In this document: in pieces, positions 13,501 through 25,516 of the stretch | How positions within the stretch are numbered: position 1 is the first letter of the stretch | Layout: each line of letters begins with the position of its first letter | Assembly (NCBI GenBank): GCA_902729315.2 | Contig: LR746267.1 | Location: forward strand, 8,496,424-8,560,423 | Length of the DNA stretch: 64,000 nt | Direction of reading: 5' to 3' | Source of the DNA: Spirodela intermedia | Taxonomy: Eukaryota; Streptophyta; Magnoliopsida; Alismatales; Araceae | The notes under the pieces: model-generated | What the model was told of the DNA's origin: nothing | Seen by the model: only the letters and a program-made list of their open reading frames with translations | Database searches by the model: none | Translations under genes and position numbers: made by a program

Positions 13501-16500
13501 TTTAAATCAAGAATAAAATTAATTTTAAGATGTGATCATCCAATTCAGTAAATCAAGCCAATTGATTAGACAAAGGGATAATCAGCAGAAGTACAGAGGT
13601 GAAGATGACGGAAGTTTTTCTATGGGAGAAGAAAAAGAAGGAAATAACAGGAAAGGTGAGGGGAGAGAGAGAGAGGCAGATCATACGAGATAGAAAAGGG
13701 AAAAAATTAAGATGATGGAAATGACAGAAAAGCAAGCAGAAGCATAGGGCAGAGATAGACAGAAAAGAACACGAAAAGAGATTACGAACGGTACAAAACA
13801 GAAGAAAGAATTGTCTTCCAAATCGTACCAAGCATCGAAATTGTAAAAATAAATAAATATATTATTATAATGGCTAATTATAACTGAAAAAAAGAAGCAA
13901 TTTTTGCATTTAGGTCTGTGAATCAGGTGACTTGGAAGATCATCAATATTTTAATAATCATTATCCTTCAGGGAAATGCACAATATCATATTTCTCAGTG
14001 GTTGGTTTGAATGTAATTGTTGATACATATTTTGAAAAAGTCAGTTTTCCTTTTTCCTTCTTTCAAAAAGGTTAGTCGTATGCGTGTGCATATATATGAC
14101 CCTACGTTTAATAGATGTATCTACGAGTTGAAATGGTTGTTGAAGTCGTAAAACTTGTCCACAAAATCATAGCATGCGACATTTCAGATTAGATGCATAT
14201 ATTCTTACAACTGCTCAACATCATTTAGTTCTTGCAACTCTACATTCTGCGGATCAAAATAGCACTCCTTCCTAGGTATTAAACAAGTTTTCTTTTGTGA
14301 TGTGAAAGCGCATTGAGATAGAAAGATTATCTCACAATCGTTCCTAGACTGTAAATTTGAAATAACCATTGCATGATCGTATCCATCTATAAAAGAGATC
14401 CCTTTTTTGTCCTTGCTCAATTTTCTAGGTATTTGATTCATGACAGATCTCCGGGATGTAGTTTTCCAACTTATTTTTTCATTAACTTTTTTCGAGAACC
14501 ATACTTGTCAAGGAATACAATGCTATCAGAAACCAATTTATCTTCTCTGTGCAATAGAGGTAACTCTTTCTAGCGGAAAAAAGGAAAAATTAACCGAATT
14601 TGCGTTTCTTCATTACATTCACGGTGGTTGATAAAAGAAGACAAGATAAGAATTCATCAGATTAAGAGGTGAGCAAGTAAGGAGTACGAATTCATGAGCA
14701 GAAAAGCATTACCTTATTTGTAAGATCCTTCAATGCGACAACTAACATATTGAAGACTTGTTCCCTGCACCAAACATTTCTCACTAATATCCTTTGACCT
14801 GTCACTGGAGTGAATGGTACACAACATTGAAGCTTTGGATAATAATAACTACCATAGCTGTAGTAGGCATCAGCCCATGAATGATCAAAGACATACTCTC
14901 CATATGAGTGACTGCCAATTCAAATTACAGTCGATTAGTTAAAAGACAAAAAGGGAAGAAAATGAATTGAAAACTAGGAGTTCCTCCTCTGAACTAAAAC
15001 AAGAAGAATGGAAAATATGATAATAAACCATTCTCAGCTTTTCAGATGTTAAACCTTTTAAGATATAGTGGAACAACACCTATTGTATTTTTATACTCAT
15101 CCTGAGCAACAATATGCTGTGGCAACCAACCAGTTCCCTGAAATGATTCAGATAAAGTGTCAATAAACGCTAAAATTTCATGTGAATACAGGTGGCTATG
15201 GAATGCAAAATAGCTGTTCACTCGTGAGATCTAGACCTTAGGAGATGACAGCGGAACAGGGGCCAGTCAGCAACTGTGGTATCCCAAGTTAGAAGCAACA
15301 TTTCTTTCGCTTACATTTTAAAGCAGTAACGATCTTATTGTTTACCCCACGTCGCAAACATAAACCAGCCAACCATTCAATTGAAAATGTACGGCTCATT
15401 ACGACCAAGTGATGGCTAATCGCAGAAAGGACCAACTTCTTTGGTCCATGGGATTTGCTTCAAGCAGTCAAGCCATAAACGTCAATCAAACGTGGAAATC
15501 TTCAACAAATAGGAAATAACTGTGGAAATGATAGTGGAATGTAGAGAAAATCATACATCCTTGTTTACTACGAAAAACGTAAATCGAAGGGGACCTCCAC
15601 ATCTTTCATCCATAACCCAAGGGGATACTTAACGAGCAGAGGAAGAAACGTAATATCCCTCATAGTAATCGTATCAATTTTTGGTATTCAATGTACAAGA
15701 TTTCAAACTGACAAATACAAGAAAATGCTCGAAAAAAAATGAGAAAAATTAACATTATAAAATAAACAGTAAATTTCATCAGGCGAATGAACTGGCACGG
15801 AGTATAAAAGCTAATACGAGGCATAAGAACAGCATCTGCTGCAAATAACTAACCAGAACTGCAGATCCTGATTCCTCCAAGCTTGAAAGAAAAGCATGCG
15901 TGAGGAATGGATTAAACTTCTCTAGACCACTCGAGTCTTCTGCACATGCATCCCAATCCTTGGATGAAACATCTGAAATGGATGCCGCGACTGACAGGGA
16001 TATCCTCCGAGGCTTCACATCAGTGACTGAAAAGTCCTACATAGACTGTGTAGAATAAGAAGATACACTCAACCGGCATTAAGTGCGTCTGAAGACGAAG
16101 GTAACCAGCGGAAAAGTGGGAGAAAGGATCAAACCTCTGGGGGTGAGCCTGCCAAAGAAAATTCCCCAAGTGAAGTTTCAAACTTAAGGGATTCCGCAGC
16201 TTTTTTCGGTCCCCAAAACAATGCAAAAACTTTACATGAACGAAACGAGATTGGAGTGATGTATCTAGAAGACGACTTGCCCTGGAAAACAGAAAAAAAA
16301 AAAAAAACTGTTACAACTCATAAGGGAAAAAGGAAAATTCATCGTTTACGATTATCGGCAAATGTATCCAATCATTCCAGCGGCATGCAGTTCATTTTCT
16401 TTCCCCTCGAGCTCCGCATATTGACGGCCAGTTTGAACGATTCAAGTCTCACGCCTCCCTAAACTGACGAATTAGGAAGGAAGGAAAACAGGCTCCCGAA

Positions 16501-16656
16501 ATCTCTCGCGTCTATTGGGAAGAAAACAGTCACGGAGGAAAGCCGTGGTTTGCATGCGCGGTAGACGGGGGAGCTCACCAGCCGTCCCGGCGATCGCCCT
16601 AGGAAGGAAGAAGGCCAGTGCGCCGAAGCAGAGCAGGAGCTGCAGTAGATGGCCAT
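7577..16656 (-). CDS. FemAB-like / DUF482 acyl-CoA N-acyltransferase-like protein, probably plastid-targeted
   Basis: Twelve exons on the minus strand, all with AG/GT borders and matching phase: 16579-16656, 16106-16148, 15854-16026, 15055-15137, 14713-14911, 13077-13198, 11831-11897, 11546-11596, 10258-10310, 8074-8284, 7797-7967, 7577-7636. They total 1311 nt, or 436 aa plus stop. The family is FemAB_like (DUF482, GNAT fold), shared with bacteria and found in plants (for example Arabidopsis At2g23390). Diagnostic segments: FNPFLTHAFLSSLEESGS, GTGWLPQHIVAQDEY, SYGEYVFDHSWADAYY, YYPKLQCCVPFTPVTGQR, GFLQRTGMQYHW, KRKNIRQERKK, MKRLRGHEIK, FYKFYRNTTDNKWGRPYL and GALNLIGGDTLFGRLWGC. The first 40 residues are Ser/Ala/Arg-rich with few acids, like a plastid transit peptide. 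Exons 1 and 2 are the least certain. Substrate and pathway are unknown. The introns are long and AT-rich with no clear inserted gene. Confidence 0.9.
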
Positions 16657-17121
16657 GCCGGCAAGCCGCCACCGAGGAAGGAATCCCCCCCCAGGGAATC
16701 GCCCTTCCCACTCCCTCACCGTTGGAGACGCATGGCGCCAAGTGGCACACGCGGCCTCTCTCGCTGCCCCCGAAATATATTTCTGGTCATAAAAAAAGGC
16801 CAATTTTATGAGGGTGACGTCAATTTTACCTTTAATGCTTAAATACTTTAAATTTTGTATAAATACTCTTAACGCGAAGGCTATAATTTAAATGATCTGG
16901 GTATTTTCGTGATTTAAATTTTTGTCGTGCCGTTTTCTCGTGCACTCCATGTGGGCCCGATAACCCCCAAAGGGTTGGAGGGGTGTGTACATGCATAAAT
17001 TTGAAAACTAAACCAATAGGAAGACTGTTAGAACGGACATAATTTTTAAGTATATGTGGTTTTCGAAGGTAAAATAGGGTGTGTACACACGGGTAAGCCC
17101 CCGGACGCGAATGAGATAGCG

Positions 17122-17250
17122 TTGACCGCGTCAGGCAACGCTGATCAGGCTTCGCCCCCGTGGTCCCGTCAATGGGCCCTCGTAGACCCAGTCTCCCTTA
17201 TTTCACATGCGCGAGTACTCCGCCGCTGAATAAAGACCGTCCTTGGTCAA
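17122..17250. promoter_or_regulatory. W-box-like TTGACC pair upstream of bHLH
   Basis: TTGACC at 17122-17127 and its reverse complement GGTCAA at 17245-17250, with a further TTGAC on the minus strand near 17167. WRKY factors bind TTGAC(C/T). These lie 108-236 bp upstream of the bHLH start codon. Binding is inferred. Confidence 0.4.
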
Positions 17251-17276
17251 CGACGACCACAGTACAAGAGAGCGGA

Positions 17277-17282
17277 TATAAG
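17277..17282 (+). promoter_or_regulatory. TATA-like element of the bHLH gene
   Basis: TATAAG 76 bp upstream of the bHLH ATG, followed by a GA-rich leader. Position fits a core promoter with a short 5' leader. Confidence 0.45.
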
Positions 17283-17357
17283 CACACAGAGAGAGAAAGA
17301 GAGATTCTTCAGCGCACGACTAAAATTTGAAGTTCCCGCGGGAGGAGGAGGGACTGC

Positions 17358-18487
17358 ATGGATCTGGGCCCTTCCTCCTCGACATGGGAGGAGGGGGAGG
17401 AGGCAGCGTCACTGTTCTGGTCCTTCGCCGACGAGCTATCTTCCCTCCCGAGTGGCGTCTCGGCTCTCATGGACCTTCCGCCATTGCCACCATCGCTGCT
17501 GCGGCCGCCGCTGCTGCCGCCGCCGCTGCCGCCGCTGCCGGTGCCGCCACCGGCGCTTGAGACTGTGTTCGAGGGTTACTGGAGGGAGGAACGGGAGGTA
17601 GCCGGCTACACTGGAGGCTGCAGCGTGGTCAGGGAGACGGTGGAGCTCCCGACGAGAAAAAACGCAGGCGGCGATTCGGCGGAGAGGACCAACGAGGGCA
17701 ACCGAGGTTTCCGGCATATGATCAGCGAGAGGAGGAGGAGGGAGAAGCTGAGCAAGAGCTACACCGACCTACGTTCGCTGCTTCCGTCTACGACCAAAGT
17801 AACCCCCCCAACCTTCCCGTTCTCCTTCTCCCCTGCGATCCTCCGCTCACCTTTTCCCTCCTGTGGTTCGCGCAGAGCAACAAGATCTCCATCGTCACGG
17901 CGGCGATCTCGTACTTGCGGAGTCTGATGGGGCGGCTGGAGACCCTGCGGCGGCGCAACCGGGTGCTCGGCCGGAGAATCGCGGTGGAGGTCCCCAGGGG
18001 TCGGGTCCGCTTTGAGACCATAAAGCTGCCAATCACGGCGGCAACCGCCTCCCTCACGACGAGCTCCCTAATGGAAGCGCTCCGGCGGTTGAAAGCCATG
18101 GAAGCGAGGCCCAGAACCATCCGCTGGAGCTGCACCGGCGAGGAACTGGTGGCCGGTGCAGACACCCAACCCGCGGTAAATCTTCATTCTTTTTTACCTC
18201 CATTTAATCAACGCAGATAATCCCTCTGCCAGGAACCAATATATCGATATCAACCCAGATATCGCAAATAATCTTCTGATTTAATGAGAGTTTTGTATTA
18301 CTGCGAGAACTGTTCTAATCCCCGGTCCTCTGCTCTACAGAAAATAGCCGAGGAGATTGACACGGTGGTCAATTGCGTCCTGGTGCAAGAGGAGGAAGAA
18401 CTCGATGACTCACTCGATGTCATCGGAGATTGGTCAGCGTCCTATCGCGGGTGCATGGGGAGTGTAAAACCCGAAGTCAACGGATGA
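17358..18487 (+). CDS. bHLH transcription factor, bHLH92-like
   Basis: Three exons, 17358-17798, 17876-18175 and 18341-18487, all phase 0, giving 295 aa. The N-terminal third is acidic and then Pro/Leu-rich from a GCC-rich tract. The bHLH domain starts near residue 117 with RGFRHMISERRRREKL. The His-Glu-Arg contact residues (H-x3-E-x3-R) are present, predicting E-box/G-box binding. Helix 1 runs to LRSLLPSTTK, where the first intron falls. Helix 2 follows as SNKISIVTAAISYLRSL. Next come a basic stretch and a C-terminal ACT-like region, ending acidic (EEEELDDSLDVIGDW). The FRHM-ERRRR-SY-LRSLLP-TK spacing resembles Arabidopsis bHLH92, a salt- and osmotic-stress-induced gene. That assignment is by motif resemblance only. 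It is transcribed divergently from the FemAB-like gene. Confidence 0.88.
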
Positions 18488-20216
18488 GATTGAGATCTTG
18501 TGCCGAAATCTCTCCGGCATTTTATTCTTTTTGCGCTCTGCGTGGTGCCCACATTGTGAACATGAATTCGTGTTTGCCGTATATTCTTTATTTTTCGTAT
18601 ATTTGTAAACCAATAATAAAAATTCAGTTATATTGGGACTCTATTTATTAAAATATAATTTGTTCATAGCCATGTGAACCTACAATAGAAGTCCATATTA
18701 ATGCGCAGCACATGAAATATTATTTTGCTATTTTTATTTTTATTTTGGATTAACATATTCGTTGTGTAAGATAAAATTTAATTGCATATAAGTTTTCATT
18801 TCATGTATTCAAAATTTTCTTTTATTTATTTCTTGCATCATTTTTTATGGATTGTCGGATTCCCATGACCGTTTCCGATCAGCGATGTGCCCCGGACTGG
18901 TGTGGCCTTTTTCCACGGGCGGCAGAGCCGGTTCAGCTCACGTTAATGGATCTCCAGGCTTGACCGACCCTCCTTCCACGTCAGATAGGACCATTAGTAG
19001 ACCTTCGGGTCAACGTCTGTGGTGGGCCTATCCGCGGGGACCATAGATATCATCACCAAGAAGCCGTCTAACTGTCGACAAATCGCAACTGGGGCAACGG
19101 CTAGCCGTTTCTCTCTGTGCGCGGCGGCAGGCGGAAAAGTTCGGGGGGGGAGAGAAAGAGCGGGAACTACGAGGTGCTTTCATCCTGAGTCGATGTGCCG
19201 GCGGAGCAGCGTATCTCCTCTTTTGTCGCGGAAAAGTGGAGGGACGTTACGACTTCTCTCTCGATTCTTCCATCTCGACCGTCGGGGCGGGATCACGCGG
19301 CCAGAAATTCAGATGGTTTGTGACTGCTGATCACGGCCCTCCAATCGGGAGGGCCCTGATCGTTGGGCTCGCCTCCCCACGCAGCCCAGAGGACAACAAA
19401 AGAGGGGCTCTCTTTTTCTTTTCTTTATTTTTTTATAAAGCAGGATTAATAAATAAAGAAAGAATATCATTCCCCCATTTCCTGGGAATTATTATATTTG
19501 ATTGGGGAATTATTAATATTATTATGTTAGAAAAAAGGGTTAAAACGGGAGGACGACTGGTCATATCTGTCACTGCCCGCGGCAGCGCACCCACCTTCTC
19601 CTCCGCCTGCAGCAACAGCAGCAGCTGCGGCGGCGGCGGCGGCGGCGACGCACGCGCGGGGAGAACGCCCAACGCATGAGCATCTAGGGTTTCGTATACG
19701 TTCTCAGTACATCGTTAATCCTAGGTTGTCCTGGCTCTTGGTTTTTTGCTTCCGTCTGTCTATCTTCTTTCCATGGGGACGTAGGCGGAGGCGATCATCG
19801 GCACCATGAGAGCGCCGATTGTGGCTCTGGGGTCTCAGATGTCGGAGAGTTGGGCGAAATTTCAAATAAGGTTCGGTGATGTCCCCGTTCCCGTAGACAT
19901 TACTCGTCTGGATTGCGAACCAATCGCTTCTAGGCGTTAGGTTATTGGTGTCAGAGTTATTCCTAATCGTTGTCCTGCATTATATTATGATGATTTTCGG
20001 TATCCATGCATGCTTCGTTTGATCCGTTCCAAGAGGCATCCGTTTCCATTTCTGAGTTTGAATAGATCGTTCTGGGTTCCTCCTGCCGCCCACGTCTCCC
20101 TCGCGTTATCCCACGCGAGATTAGCATCGAGTAGGGATTCCCGACGCTCGATATCTCCGTTTCTCTCGGTTCTTTCCTGTCGTTTTGAGGAGTTTGGGTC
20201 CTGACTTTTTGGGGCG
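18488..20216. other. 3' flank of bHLH and promoter/leader of WRKY
   Basis: AT-rich 3' flank of the bHLH gene with polyadenylation-like AATAATAAA near 18611, then a GC-richer part. The stretch from about 19560 to 20216 is probably the WRKY promoter and leader; it includes a small upstream frame (20010-20204). No other gene seen. Confidence 0.45.
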
Positions 20217-21874
20217 ATGGAAGAAGTGGAAGAAGCCAACAGAGTTGCCGTTGAGAGCGGTGAGAGTGTTCTGAGCCTGTTATCTCAGCCACAAGATCAG
20301 CTGCAGTGGGAAAACATAGTGGTTGAGACGGGGAAAGCCGTTTCCAAGTTCAAGAGAGTGGCTTCCCTGGTCAGTAATCTTCTTGGCCGTGCTAGGTTCA
20401 GGAAGCAGAAGCCAATCCAGACTCATCTCCCTCAGAAGATATTCTTGGATAACCCAACTGTATCATACAGGGCTGAATCCTCTCTGACTCCCCTCCAGCT
20501 CCTACCAAGAGGTCTCCTCGGGCGCTCTTCATCGGAGATGGACGCACCTGCTAGAATCCCCCTCTCTCTCGCCCAGAAGTTTTCAGGGAGCTCTTTTTTG
20601 GAATTGGATTCGCCCGCTAGAGGTCCCTTCCAAGTTTCCCCACTGGCTCATTCCATCACGCCATTTCAGTACCTTCAACATCAGAACAGCCAAAGGTTTC
20701 AGCTGCTGCAGCAGCAACAACAGCACATGAATCTCCATTCAGACGTATACAGTAGGAGCAACAGTAACATAAACCTCAAGCTTGAGGGCTCCAGCTGCAC
20801 GCCCACGATGTCGTCCACCAGATCATTCATTTCTTCCCTCAGCATGGACGGAAGCGTGGCAAGTTTGAACGGGAATGCGTTTCATCTGATTGGCGTCCCG
20901 CAGTCATCTGATCGTTTGGGTCTCCAACCACCTTCCAAGAGGAAATGCACAGGTAGAGGCGAAGATGGGAATGGAAAATGCGCTATTAGTGGCAGGTGTC
21001 ACTGCCCAAAGAGGAGGTTAGTGTTGTCGATCGCTTTCTGTGTGTTTACCACTTGGGAACTTGGTAAATTCTCATTATTTGTTCAAAAATTGTAGAAAAC
21101 TGAGGGTGAAAAGATCCATTAAGGTGCCCGCCATCAGCAATAAGCTCGCTGACATACCACCGGATGAGTACTCTTGGAGGAAGTACGGGCAAAAACCGAT
21201 CAAAGGCTCTCCGCATCCTAGGTTACTTCTACCCTTTTTTTCTTTGTCAGTTTATACCCTCTGTAAACGTAAACCAGTATATGGTAACGAAATTTCGGGT
21301 TTTTTCATGGTTTACAGCTCTAATCTTCCCTGCAGGACCTATCAGTCGTATGCCTTTCAAGCAACCCACTTATTTAGATTCCTGATTGAAATTACCACCC
21401 GCAGGCTTGGGGTTTATTTGATCCGAGTTTAGTGTCTTTCCCATTATAAATCTTTGATCATGTTTTCTCTCATGCTGAGCGGAGTATTCTGATTTAAGAA
21501 GCTTTCAGTGGCTTATATGCGAAGAGGTGAACCATATTTTATCAAATATGTGCGAAGGTCTTTTCCCCGACTGTTTCTCGGGGAAAGTACCTCCCACAGT
21601 CTCATTCATACGCCCGTCGTTTGATAGCACTGATTAGCATCCTTTGCTGTTGTATTGTTTGTTTGAAATGTAATCTGAATAGAGGAGTACGTAGAACTGA
21701 AAGCTTTTTTATTCGCCCAAATTATGCAGAGGATACTATAAATGCAGCAGCATGAGAGGCTGCCCTGCAAGAAAGCACGTCGAGAGGTGTTTGGAGGACC
21801 CTTCGATGCTCATAATCACCTACGAAGGTGAGCACAACCATGCCAGGGCACTGTCACGCTCTGCCACCTCGTAG
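20217..21874 (+). CDS. WRKY: WRKY transcription factor, group IId
   Basis: Three exons, 20217-21016, 21096-21221 and 21730-21874, totalling 1071 nt, or 356 aa. In order: an N-terminal helix region; a calmodulin-binding-like segment [20 protein letters not shown] carrying the RARF (HARF-type) motif; a Gln/Ser-rich middle; the plant zinc-cluster region [15 protein letters not shown]...GRCHCPKRR; then the WRKY domain. The WRKY domain has [20 protein letters not shown], with the conserved R-type intron directly after PHPR. The zinc ligands follow as C-x5-C (CSSMRGC) and the C-terminal HNH. The zinc cluster plus calmodulin-binding segment place it in group IId, with Arabidopsis WRKY7/11/15/17/21/39/74. 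These nuclear proteins bind W-boxes and often modulate defence and stress genes. W-box-like motifs occur upstream of the neighbouring bHLH gene, a possible but untested link. Confidence 0.95.
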
Positions 21875-22801
21875 GTGCTTTTAAAGGTCTCCGGTGAACA
21901 TGGAGGTGCGCTGGCTCGTTTCTGTAAATGAACTGGTAGAAGTCTGACGGTAAAAAGGAAGAAGAGGAAGAAGAAGAAGATATTCGATACAGATCAAGAT
22001 AGGCTGCTGCAAGGGCTGCTGTTGGTTGGTATATGTGATATCTAACTGTTTCATCCAAAACATCTGTTTTGTTTAACCTCAGATCAGATTGCCGCTTTGA
22101 AATTTATATATCATTTACAGCAGCTGCTTGTGCAAACATGCACGATGATTGACAGATGTTCAAGCAGAAATCTGTGGACAGTCAAACCTCTGCTGTATCC
22201 CATTTTGTTTTTTTAAAAAATTATCTGGGTTCTCTGACCTCTTTGTCGATCTTTTTGTTTTGAGGGTCCATCTCACTCGTTCTGTCTTTTCCATTCTAAG
22301 AACCATACTACTGAATCTTGAATGAACCAGTTTTTTTTTTCCGTTGTGAGTCTACCCGCAGAGAAGATAAATTCGCCGATTTTTAGGGAACAATTCATCC
22401 ATTTAACGGAGCTTTTTACTCTTTAAATGAAAACTATGATGGACTCTCATCAAATCGATTTTATGTTTATGGATAGATGGACGATGAGCGGTTAGATCAC
22501 AGAAATGAACAGATTTGTTCACCTTAAATACTCGATTAATGAGGAAGAGGATCTGTCGGAAGGCCCTGCTTCAGACCACGTAGAGGTCTTCCCCTGTTCT
22601 TGGGGGTCAGCCATATGGTGGCCGAAATCGTCGGGCTTCCGACGATTTCGAGGGCTCCCCACTTTTCCTCTCTGCTTCTCCGGTCGGCCTCTCGCTTCCT
22701 TTCTTCCTGCCCTCCTATCCTATCTCACCTTCTTCCTCCTCTGGTTCGTTCTCCTCGTAGACGTCGAGTGCACCAGAGAAGAGTGAGCTGCTGCGAAGAA
22801 G
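21875..22801. other. WRKY 3' flank and CHX promoter/leader
   Basis: Holds the WRKY 3' untranslated part (with a GAA-rich patch near 21955-21980) and the CHX upstream region. The CHX part contains a perfect 12-bp inverted repeat. A 93-codon frame at 22505-22786 has no recognisable domain and is not called. Confidence 0.45.
22623..22650 (+). promoter_or_regulatory. Perfect 12-bp inverted repeat (hairpin) upstream of CHX
   Basis: CGAAATCGTCGG, loop GCTT, then CCGACGATTTCG, a perfect stem ending 151 bp before the CHX start codon. It probably lies in the 5' leader or core promoter. As RNA it would fold stably; as DNA it is a palindromic site. No known element was recognised. Confidence 0.6.
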
Positions 22802-25516
22802 ATGGCGGTGGACGGAAACCGGTTCCACATGGAAAACAGCGCCGCGTCATTCATCGTCTGCTACGCGCCGACGATGATCACCACCAACGGGGTGTGGCAG
22901 GGTGACAACCCGCTCGAGTACTCCCTCCCTCTGTTCATCCTCCAGGTGCTGCTCATCGTGATGGTGATCCGGGTCGTCGGCGTCTTCATCAAGCCCCTCC
23001 GCCAGCCGAGGTTCGTCTCCGAAGTCATCGTAAGCGCATTCATCGACCCTGGTCCGAGCCGCCATGACCTGGCTTCCCTCCCCTCGGAAGCTTGCTTGAG
23101 CTCTGTTTTCATGGTAGGGCGGCGTGGTTCTGGGGCCGTCGGTGATGGGGAAGATCCCCAAGTACCTGGACGTGATCTTCCCCACCAGGAGCGTGGCGGT
23201 GCTGGAGACGATGGGCAATCTGGGGCTGGTCTACTTCATCTTCCTGGTGGGACTGCAGGTGGACGTGGCGGTGGTGAAGCGGACGGGGAGAAAGGCCTGG
23301 GCCATGGCAGCGGCGGGGATCGTCCTTCCCTTCGCGTTGGCCGTCATCTCCTTCTTCATCTTCAGGCCGGGCATCTCCAAGGGAACGGAGACCGGTGCGT
23401 TGGTCCTCTTCCTAGGAGTCTCCCTCTCCGCGACGGCGTTCTCCGTCCTCAGCCGAATCCTGGCGGAGATGAAGCTGCTCACCTCCGAATTGGGGAAGAT
23501 CGCCTCGGCCGTCGCCATCATCAACGACGGCTGCGCATGGATCCTCCTCGCGCTGGCCATCGCCGTCGCCGGCGGGCACGGGTCCTTGCTGCCGCCGCTG
23601 GCGGTCGTCTTCTCCGGCTTCACCTTCATGTTCTTGCTCTACCTCACCGTTAAGCCGGGGGTGGCGTGGGTCCTCCGCCGTACGCCAGAGGGCGAGGCGG
23701 TGGACGACGCCTACATCTGCTTCCTCATCACGGCGGTGATGGTCTGCGGCCTCGCCGCCGACGCCGTCGGCATCCACGCCGTCTTCGGGTCCTTCATCCT
23801 GGGGCTGATGATCCCCAGCGGGCCGGTGGGGGCGGCCTTGATCGAGAAACTCGAGGACTTCGTCACCGGCTTCATGATGCCCCTCTTCTACGCCGTCGTC
23901 GGGCTCAGGGTAGACGCCTCCGCCGTCACCGACGTCGGCGCCGCCTGGTTCCTCGTCATCCTCATCCTCACCGCCGGCGCCACCAAGGTCGGCACCACCC
24001 TCCTCGTCTCCTCCTTCTACGGCATTCCCACCCGCGAGGGCCTCTCTCTCAGCATCCTCCTCAACACCAAGGGCCTCGTCGAGCTCGTCGTCCTCTACAT
24101 CGCCCTGGACAAGAAGGTAATCGACCCTCCTCCTCCTTTCCTTCCCTCCCCGGAAAAGAAGGCCGGTGCAACACGTTTTTCACTTTCCTCCGGCAGGTGG
24201 TGGACGGGGAGACGTTCGCGGTGATGGTGTTGCTGTCGGTGGCGGTGACGGCGCTGGTGACGCCGCTGGTGGCTCTGGCCTATCGGCCGGTGCGTCAGCT
24301 GGCGCCCTACAAGCGGAGGACGATCCAGCGGTCGAGGCCGGACTCGGAGCTGCGGATGCTGGCCTGCGTGCACAGCACCCGCAACGTGCCCTCCATCGTC
24401 AGCCTGCTGGAGGTTTCTCACCCTTCGAAGAGGTCCCCCATCTTCGTCTACGCCGTCCACCTGGTGGAGCTCACCGGCAGGGAATCCGCCATGCTCGTCG
24501 TCCACGAGGCCGAGCACCGGCCGGGGAAGCATTCCCACGGGAACCTCAACCGGATGCAGGCCCAGTCGGAGCAGATCATCCACGCCTTCGAGAGCTACGA
24601 GCAGCACGCCGGCGGGGTCACCGTACAGCCGCTCACCGCCGTGTCCGCCTACACCAACATGCACGAGGACATCTGCAACCTCGCCGAGGACAAGCGGGTG
24701 GCGCTCGTTATCCTCCCCTTCCACAAGCAGCAAACAGTCGACGGCGGCATGGAGGTGACCAACCCCGGCATACGCACGGTGAACCAGTGCGTCATGGCCG
24801 GCGCGCCATGCTCCGTCGCCATCCTCGTCGACCGTGGGCTGGGGGGCACGGCGAGGATCTCGGCGGGGCAGCACGCCGCCCACCACATCGCGCTGCTCTT
24901 CTTAGGCGGCGCCGACGACAGGGAGGCGCTGGCGTACGCCTGGCGCATGGCCGACCACCCGGGGATCAGCCTTACTGTGGTGCGCTTCCTCGACGGCGGC
25001 GGCGGCGGCGGCGGCGGCGAGGCGGCGGCGCCGCCAAAGCTCCCTGCCGACATGAAGAACGACGCGAGGGTGGTGAACGTGATCACCGACCGTGAGAGGG
25101 AGCTGCTGTTGGACGACGAGTTCATCGAGGAGTTCCGGCTGAGGAACGCAAATGACGAATCTGTGGTGTACACGGAGAAGGTGGTGTGCAACGGCGAGGA
25201 GACGGTGGCGGCGATCCGCGCCATGGATAGCATCCACGACTTGTACGTCGTCGGGAGAGGGCAGGGGAGTTCGTCACCCCTTACCGAGGGGCTGACAGAC
25301 TGGAGCGAGTGCCCCGAGCTGGGGGTCATCGGGGACCTCCTCGCCTCGTCGGACTTCGGCGCCACCGTCTCCGTCCTGGTGGTGCAGCAGTACACCGGCG
25401 GCTTCCCCGCCGGCGAGGACCCCAGCTCACCCGTCAGCCCCTCTCAGCAGGCGCACCAGCACCTAAACAACCACGGCAACAACCAGAAGGGGAGGTCCCA
25501 GGCTTGGGGGCCTTAG
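22802..25516 (+). CDS. CHX15: Cation/H+ antiporter, CHX15-like (CPA2 family)
   Basis: Three exons, 22802-23029, 23118-24116 and 24197-25516, all phase 0, giving 848 aa. This matches the usual CHX length of about 800. The N-terminal half is a Na+/H+ exchanger-type membrane domain of about twelve hydrophobic segments. It includes PRFVSEVIGGVVLGPSVMG, FLVGLQVD, GVSLSATAFSVLSRIL, AIINDGCAWILLALA with the Asn-Asp pair expected near the ion site, HAVFGSFILGLMIP, and LLNTKGLVELVVL. The C-terminal 400 residues are the soluble regulatory part with two universal-stress-like regions (ELRMLACVHSTRNVPSIVSL; HHIALLFLGGADDREAL). Oddities: a run of eight glycines near residue 730 and a Gln/Asn/His-rich tail. 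Plant CHX proteins exchange K+ (and other cations) for protons in endomembranes or plasma membrane. CHX15 is the closest match by recall, not by search. Confidence 0.93.

Larger units (their letters stand above)
16657..17357. promoter_or_regulatory. 701-bp head-to-head intergenic region
   Basis: Separates the start codons of the FemAB-like gene (-) and the bHLH gene (+), so it probably holds both promoters. The left half is AT-rich; the right half is GC-richer and holds W-box-like TTGACC motifs. Confidence 0.55.
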
